Of a stretch of DNA of 7,996 bases, positions 6,009 through 7,996 are shown one piece after another. The stretch is taken from assembly GCA_002413265.1 (NCBI GenBank), contig DHWR01000230.1:10287-18282 (forward strand), read 5' to 3'. The DNA is from Chloroflexi bacterium UBA5177 (GTDB lineage Bacteria; Chloroflexota; UBA5177). Position 1 is the first letter of the stretch. Each line of letters begins with the position of its first letter. Under the pieces are notes generated by a model. The model was not told where the DNA came from and did not search any database. It saw only the letters and a program-made list of their open reading frames with translations. The position numbers and the translations under genes were made by a program.

Positions 6009-6503
6009 ATGGTTGAGGAGAAGCGGGGCGAGTCCGCGACCCGTGTTTCTAGGGAAGAGATGGCGGAGCGGCTGATTGCGGCGCGGGAGCGTTTGGCGAG
6101 GTGGGCGGCGCGGGACTTCAAGCGCCGACAAACGCCATTGAAGCTGACGCAGACCCAGTTCGCCATCCTACAGAAAGTCGATCACGCGGAGGGTCTTAAT
6201 ATGTCCGCGCTGGCCGAGGCTCTCGAGCTTTCGGTGCCGACGATCGTGAGGGCGGTTGACGCGCTCGAACGCAAGGGTTTGGTCACACGGCAGCGAAGCT
6301 CGCGCGATCATCGGGAGGTCTGCATCTTGGTTACCGCAGAGGGCCTTCGAGCTCACGAGGAGACCCGACGCCTCCGACACGAGCGGCTGGTCCCGATCTT
6401 GACGTGCCTCTCGGACAACGAGGTCGAAGGCTTGGTGGCCGGATACGAAGCTCTGGTCCGAGCCCTGCCAGATTCCGACCCTGCATACACGCGGGCCTGT
6501 TAA
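6009..6503 (+). CDS. MarR-family transcriptional regulator
   Basis: A 164-residue winged helix-turn-helix regulator of the MarR family, which bind palindromic operators as dimers and usually let go when a phenolic or other small ligand binds. Seen: an N-terminal dimerisation helix (about 14-38), LTQTQFAILQKV (46-57), the HTH MSALAEALELSVPTIVRAVDALERKGLV (65-92) with the recognition helix at about 75-88, and the wing RQRSSRDHREVCILVT (94-109) with the family's Asp-Arg-type motif (SRDHRE). A C-terminal helix pair (about 111-153) completes the dimer interface. ATG 6009 is the only sensible start, with a weak Shine-Dalgarno (GTGAG). It is followed 36 bases later by an exporter gene on the same strand, and divergent from the SRPBCC gene. 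This is a typical layout for a local repressor of an efflux operon. Confidence 0.92.
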   Translation: MVEEKRGESATRVSREEMAERLIAARERLARWAARDFKRRQTPLKLTQTQFAILQKVDHAEGLNMSALAEALELSVPTIVRAVDALERKGLVTRQRSSRDHREVCILVTAEGLRAHEETRRLRHERLVPILTCLSDNEVEGLVAGYEALVRALPDSDPAYTRAC

Positions 6504-6539
6504 GCACCCGGACTATTTTTTGAGGACCATACCCAACAG

Positions 6540-7996
6540 ATGACGGCTGAGCAATCCGCCCCGTACGACCTCCCAACATCGGGCTCCGCACACATCCTTC
6601 ACGGCTCGCAGCGCTACGAGGTGCTGGGCGCGGTGATGGTCGTGATGTTCTTCTCATCCATGGCGCAGACCGTGGTGAGCACCGCGCTGCCGAATATCAT
6701 CAGCGACTTGCACGGTCTGCCACTCTACGCGTGGGTGTTCACAGCCTTCATTCTGGCGTCGGCGATCGTCATTCCGGTGTACGGAAAGCTCTCGGATGTC
6801 TTCGGGCGCAAGCCTCTGTACGTGGTCGCCATCGCGTTGTACATCGTGGGCAACACAATCGCCGGCTTTGCCCAGAGCATGGAGGTTCTGGTAGCAGCGC
6901 GCGCCATAGCGGGAATGGGCGCGGGAGGGCTTCAGGCGCTATCTCAGATAACCATCGGCGACATCTTCACGCCCCAGGAGCGCGGCAAGTGGATCGGGGT
7001 GATCATGTCGGTCTTCGGCCTGGCGTCGATTATCGGACCGACGCTGGGAGGGTGGCTGACCGATCAGTTCTCCTGGCGCTGGGTTTTCTGGATCAACATT
7101 CCGTTTGCCGTGATTCCGCTGGTTGCCCTGCTGTACGCGCTCCCTTCGATCCGGGTGCCCGGCAAGGTGAAAATCGACTACGCGGGTATGGTGCTGCTGG
7201 TTATCGGCTTGCTGCCGTTGCTGCTGGCAATTACCTGGCTCGGCGAGAGCATGCCGTGGACGTCGCCCCGGGTGCTGGCGGCCTTCGGTGTCGGAGTCCT
7301 CGGGCTGGTTCTGTTTGTTTGGCAGGAGCTGCATACCAGCGAGCCGATCATAGCGCCTGCATTCTTCAAGAACAGCATCTTCATCACATCCATGGCCGCT
7401 ACCTTCTGCGTGGCACTTGGCATGTACGGCTCGATCATGTTCGTCCCGCTCTTCGTGCAGGGAGTGGTGGGGACGAGCGCGCAGGACTCCGGCGTGGTAC
7501 TCGCCCCGATGATGGTCGGCTTCGTGGTGGGGAGCACGGTCAGCGGACAGCTGGTTTCGCGGACCGGGAGGTACCGACTGCTCGCGCTTGGTGGTCTTGC
7601 CATAGCGTGCGTCGGGCTGTTTCTGTTCGGACTTTTGACCGTCCACAGCTCCAATCTCGACGTGGTGCGAAACATGGTGATCTTGGGTGTGGGTATCGGA
7701 TCCACCATGCCCCTATTCACGATCGCCGTTCAGAACGCGTTCCCGCACAACGTGCTCGGCCAGGTGACCAGCACGCGCCAGTTCTTTCTGTCGCTCGGAG
7801 GGGCGGTGGGAGTGCCGATCATGGGAGCGCTGCTGAATAGTGGCTTCAGATCGAATTTCCAGGCACACCTGTCGACCCCGCTCCGCACGTTTATGACCAA
7901 GCAGCACCTGTCGAACATCGACCCCAACGCGCTGATCTCGGCCGAAGCGCAGACGGCGATTCGCTCGCAGTTCGCCCACGTCGGCTCAAGGGGCGT
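6540..7996 (+). CDS. DHA2-type MFS multidrug exporter (EmrB/QacA-like), C-terminus cut by window edge
   Basis: An inner-membrane proton-driven exporter of the major facilitator superfamily, 14-helix DHA2 group. 485 codons are visible with no stop. Seen: TM1 from about 27 with QTVVSTALPNI (43-53, motif D-like), loop 2-3 motif A GKLSDVFGRK (82-91), RAIAGMGAGGLQAL (121-134, motif B in TM4), the antiporter motif C GLASIIGPTLGGW (160-172) in TM5, and WRWVFWINIP (179-188), a DHA2 hallmark after TM5. Further hydrophobic segments follow, to about 437. The soluble stretch 438-485 precedes where the last helix should lie, so probably only that helix and the tail are missing. ATG 6540 has no in-frame alternative start back to the marR stop. 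GAGGA (6522-6526) is rather far upstream. Probably co-transcribed with the marR-type gene. Substrate cannot be told from sequence. Confidence 0.93.
   Translation, partial: MTAEQSAPYDLPTSGSAHILHGSQRYEVLGAVMVVMFFSSMAQTVVSTALPNIISDLHGLPLYAWVFTAFILASAIVIPVYGKLSDVFGRKPLYVVAIALYIVGNTIAGFAQSMEVLVAARAIAGMGAGGLQALSQITIGDIFTPQERGKWIGVIMSVFGLASIIGPTLGGWLTDQFSWRWVFWINIPFAVIPLVALLYALPSIRVPGKVKIDYAGMVLLVIGLLPLLLAITWLGESMPWTSPRVLAAFGVGVLGLVLFVWQELHTSEPIIAPAFFKNSIFITSMAATFCVALGMYGSIMFVPLFVQGVVGTSAQDSGVVLAPMMVGFVVGSTVSGQLVSRTGRYRLLALGGLAIACVGLFLFGLLTVHSSNLDVVRNMVILGVGIGSTMPLFTIAVQNAFPHNVLGQVTSTRQFFLSLGGAVGVPIMGALLNSGFRSNFQAHLSTPLRTFMTKQHLSNIDPNALISAEAQTAIRSQFAHVGSRG

Noticed and set aside
6492..6520. Possible terminator after the MarR gene (CGGG...CCCG then six T)
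   Set aside because: The stem is only four base pairs with an 11-base loop and the T run starts five bases after it. The spacing to the exporter gene fits an operon better.
6731..7840. 369-codon plus-strand frame inside the exporter gene
   Set aside because: It is out of frame with the MFS gene, whose translation has all expected motifs and membrane segments; this one is a frame shadow.

Overview
The window is GC-rich bacterial DNA (codon third positions mostly G or C) with five protein genes and one structured RNA leader. The species cannot be fixed from the sequence. A large PurL with PurS-like modules at its N-terminus, a GAF/HD-GYP protein with a helical insertion, and a DHA2 drug exporter suggest a GC-rich environmental lineage such as Myxococcota/Deltaproteobacteria, Acidobacteriota, Planctomycetota or Chloroflexota. 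That placement is inference.

Region 1 (1-3127, minus strand) is purine biosynthesis. purL (FGAM synthase) starts at a GTG at 2900 and runs off the left edge after 966 visible codons. Its leader carries a clear purine riboswitch aptamer (3127-3059), with guanine-type specificity predicted from a C just before the 3' strand of P1. Between aptamer and start codon lie three alternating complementary segments: a GAGGAAA at the 3' edge of the aptamer, a UUUCCUC anti-Shine-Dalgarno, and the GAGGAAAC Shine-Dalgarno itself. They spell out a switch in which ligand binding should hide the ribosome binding site. About 110 bases into the coding sequence a terminator-like hairpin follows, which might add polarity when translation is off.

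Region 2 (3128-3386) is a roughly 260-base spacer between divergent genes. It holds a possible promoter for the plus-strand gene and two inverted repeats. Region 3 (3387-5387, plus) encodes a 666-residue protein with a degenerate receiver-like domain, a GAF sensor and an intact HD-GYP domain, so a likely c-di-GMP phosphodiesterase. Its stop codon overlaps that of the convergent next gene inside a CTAG.

Region 4 (5384-7996) looks like an efflux module: an SRPBCC-fold protein on the minus strand, divergent from a MarR-family regulator with a perfect TATAAT -10 box, followed 36 bases later by a DHA2-type (14-TM) MFS exporter that runs off the right edge. The usual reading is that MarR represses its own promoter and the exporter gene until a small molecule releases it.

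The most interesting signal is the purL leader: a guanine-class riboswitch whose switching partners can be read off the primary sequence.
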